This document shows, in pieces, positions 63,439 through 64,000 of a stretch of 64,000 nt of DNA. The notes below the pieces were generated by a model. That model ran no database searches. It was not told the origin of the DNA and worked only from the letters and a program-made list of their open reading frames with translations. The DNA lies in contig OY780938.1 in NCBI GenBank assembly GCA_963676045.1, forward strand, positions 806,001 through 870,000, in the 5' to 3' direction. The stretch comes from Methanogranum sp963676045 (GTDB lineage: Archaea; Thermoplasmatota; Thermoplasmata; Methanomassiliicoccales; Methanomethylophilaceae). The stretch's first letter is position 1. Each line of letters opens with the position of its first letter. A program made the position numbers and the translations under genes.

Positions 63439-64000
63439 ATGGATAAAAGAAAGAGAAGTATCCGTACGATGATAGCGATCATTTCCTTGATCGTCATAAC
63501 ATTGATCGCGATACTCCTTGACCTTGGATGGGCCAATTGGCCCCTCAGCATCTCTGAGGTTATAGATGTCCTTCTTGGAGGGGGTTCCTCCGTTGATAGG
63601 ACAATTGTGCTCGATATAAACCTGCCAAGGGTCGTTATGGGCATGTTCGTAGGCGCTGGTTTGGCTATTTCCGGTGCAGTAATGCAGGCGCTTTTCAGGA
63701 ATCCGATGGCATCACCTTACATATTAGGCCTATCCAACGGTGCCGCGCTCGGTGCATCGATAGGCATGATATTCACTATATCATTCATACCTGTAGCGAT
63801 AACCGTTCCTGTATTGGCATTCATATTCTGTCTTGGTACGATGATGCTTGTATATTCACTATCGAGAGTGGGCGGAAACACCCAGATGGAAACTTTACTA
63901 CTATCTGGTATCGCCGTAAGTGCTCTCCTCTCCGCACTTGTATCCCTTATGACATTCCTTGCAGGTGACCAGATGGAGGGCATAGTATTCTGGACCATGG
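63439..64000 (+). CDS. FecCD/BtuC-family ABC importer permease (partial)
   Basis: The open frame from ATG 63439 runs off the window after 187 codons. It shows a first helix near residues 11-27, the FecCD block LDINLPRVVMGMFVGAGLAI (about 58-77) and SGAVMQALFRNPMASPYILG, which are diagnostic for iron/B12-type permeases. GAGGGGT lies before the start. It pairs with the binding protein upstream; the ATPase should follow beyond the window. Confidence 0.93.
   Translation, partial: MDKRKRSIRTMIAIISLIVITLIAILLDLGWANWPLSISEVIDVLLGGGSSVDRTIVLDINLPRVVMGMFVGAGLAISGAVMQALFRNPMASPYILGLSNGAALGASIGMIFTISFIPVAITVPVLAFIFCLGTMMLVYSLSRVGGNTQMETLLLSGIAVSALLSALVSLMTFLAGDQMEGIVFWTM

Noticed and set aside
1..64000. 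CRISPR array, insertion sequence or prophage
   Set aside because: No regularly spaced direct repeats, transposase genes or phage structural genes were seen.

Overview
The window is archaeal chromosomal DNA, most probably from a Methanomassiliicoccales methanogen (class Thermoplasmata, Methanomethylophilus/Methanoplasma relatives). The direct evidence is archaeal information-processing genes (FEN-1, Rpo7, Spt4, Rpo11, S24e, S27ae, Hef-type helicase, ATP-dependent DNA ligase, TruD, Trm5, ArcS, Dph5, deoxyhypusine synthase), TATA-box promoters often about 27 nt from an ATG, a methyltransferase-type corrinoid protein, and no TAG among about 65 stop codons read. The last point fits a pyrrolysine-using genome. 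No mcr or pyl gene lies in the window, so the order-level assignment is inference.

Layout. 1-4.2 kb: FEN-1 and isoleucyl-tRNA synthetase (+). 4.2-6.2 kb: the two phosphomevalonate dehydratase (aconitase X) subunits of the archaeal mevalonate pathway (-), the small one fused to a Nudix domain. 6.3-11.8 kb (-): small membrane and zinc-ribbon proteins, tRNA-Arg, an S27ae/S24e/dephospho-CoA kinase/Spt4/Rpo7 operon, a membrane pyrophosphatase and a MetV-like protein. 11.8-13.8 kb: polyprenol kinase-like and thymidylate kinase-like genes, then an orphan corrinoid protein. 14.1-16.1 kb: deoxyhypusine synthase and a degenerate isocitrate dehydrogenase-like protein. 16.1-23.4 kb: a six-gene membrane complex related to group 4 [NiFe] hydrogenases, whose large subunit has lost the Ni-Fe cysteines. 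23.4-29.4 kb (-): UspA, YbaK and a cobalamin tail-assembly operon. 29.6-34.1 kb: dCTP deaminase, Trm5, Dph5 and ADP-forming acetyl-CoA synthetase.

34.3-34.6 kb holds an unassigned structured RNA candidate. 34.6-41.2 kb: metallopeptidase, small redox/Fe-S proteins, Hef helicase, DNA ligase, Rpo11 and TruD. 41.2-44.9 kb: a 1223-residue TPR protein. 45 kb: tRNA-Gly followed by a decayed Kef-type antiporter. 45.7-49.4 kb: an ABC exporter, a DUF368 transporter and a zinc-ribbon membrane protein with an in-frame TAG. 49.6-55.2 kb: ArcS, PyrBI, a nucleotide kinase, DUF92 and a radical SAM protein. 55.3-60.9 kb: pyruvate:ferredoxin oxidoreductase (-) divergent from PEP synthase (+). 61-64 kb: a CBS-ParB protein, tRNA-Asp and the start of a FecCD-type ABC importer.

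Together the genes describe an anaerobe that links pyruvate, acetyl-CoA and PEP (Por, Acd, Pps), recovers energy through ion-pumping membranes (pyrophosphatase and the Ehr-like complex), and builds cobamides for corrinoid-dependent methyl transfer. The two observations most worth following are the amber codon inside the zinc ribbon at 48.7 kb and the hydrogenase-derived complex without a Ni-Fe site.
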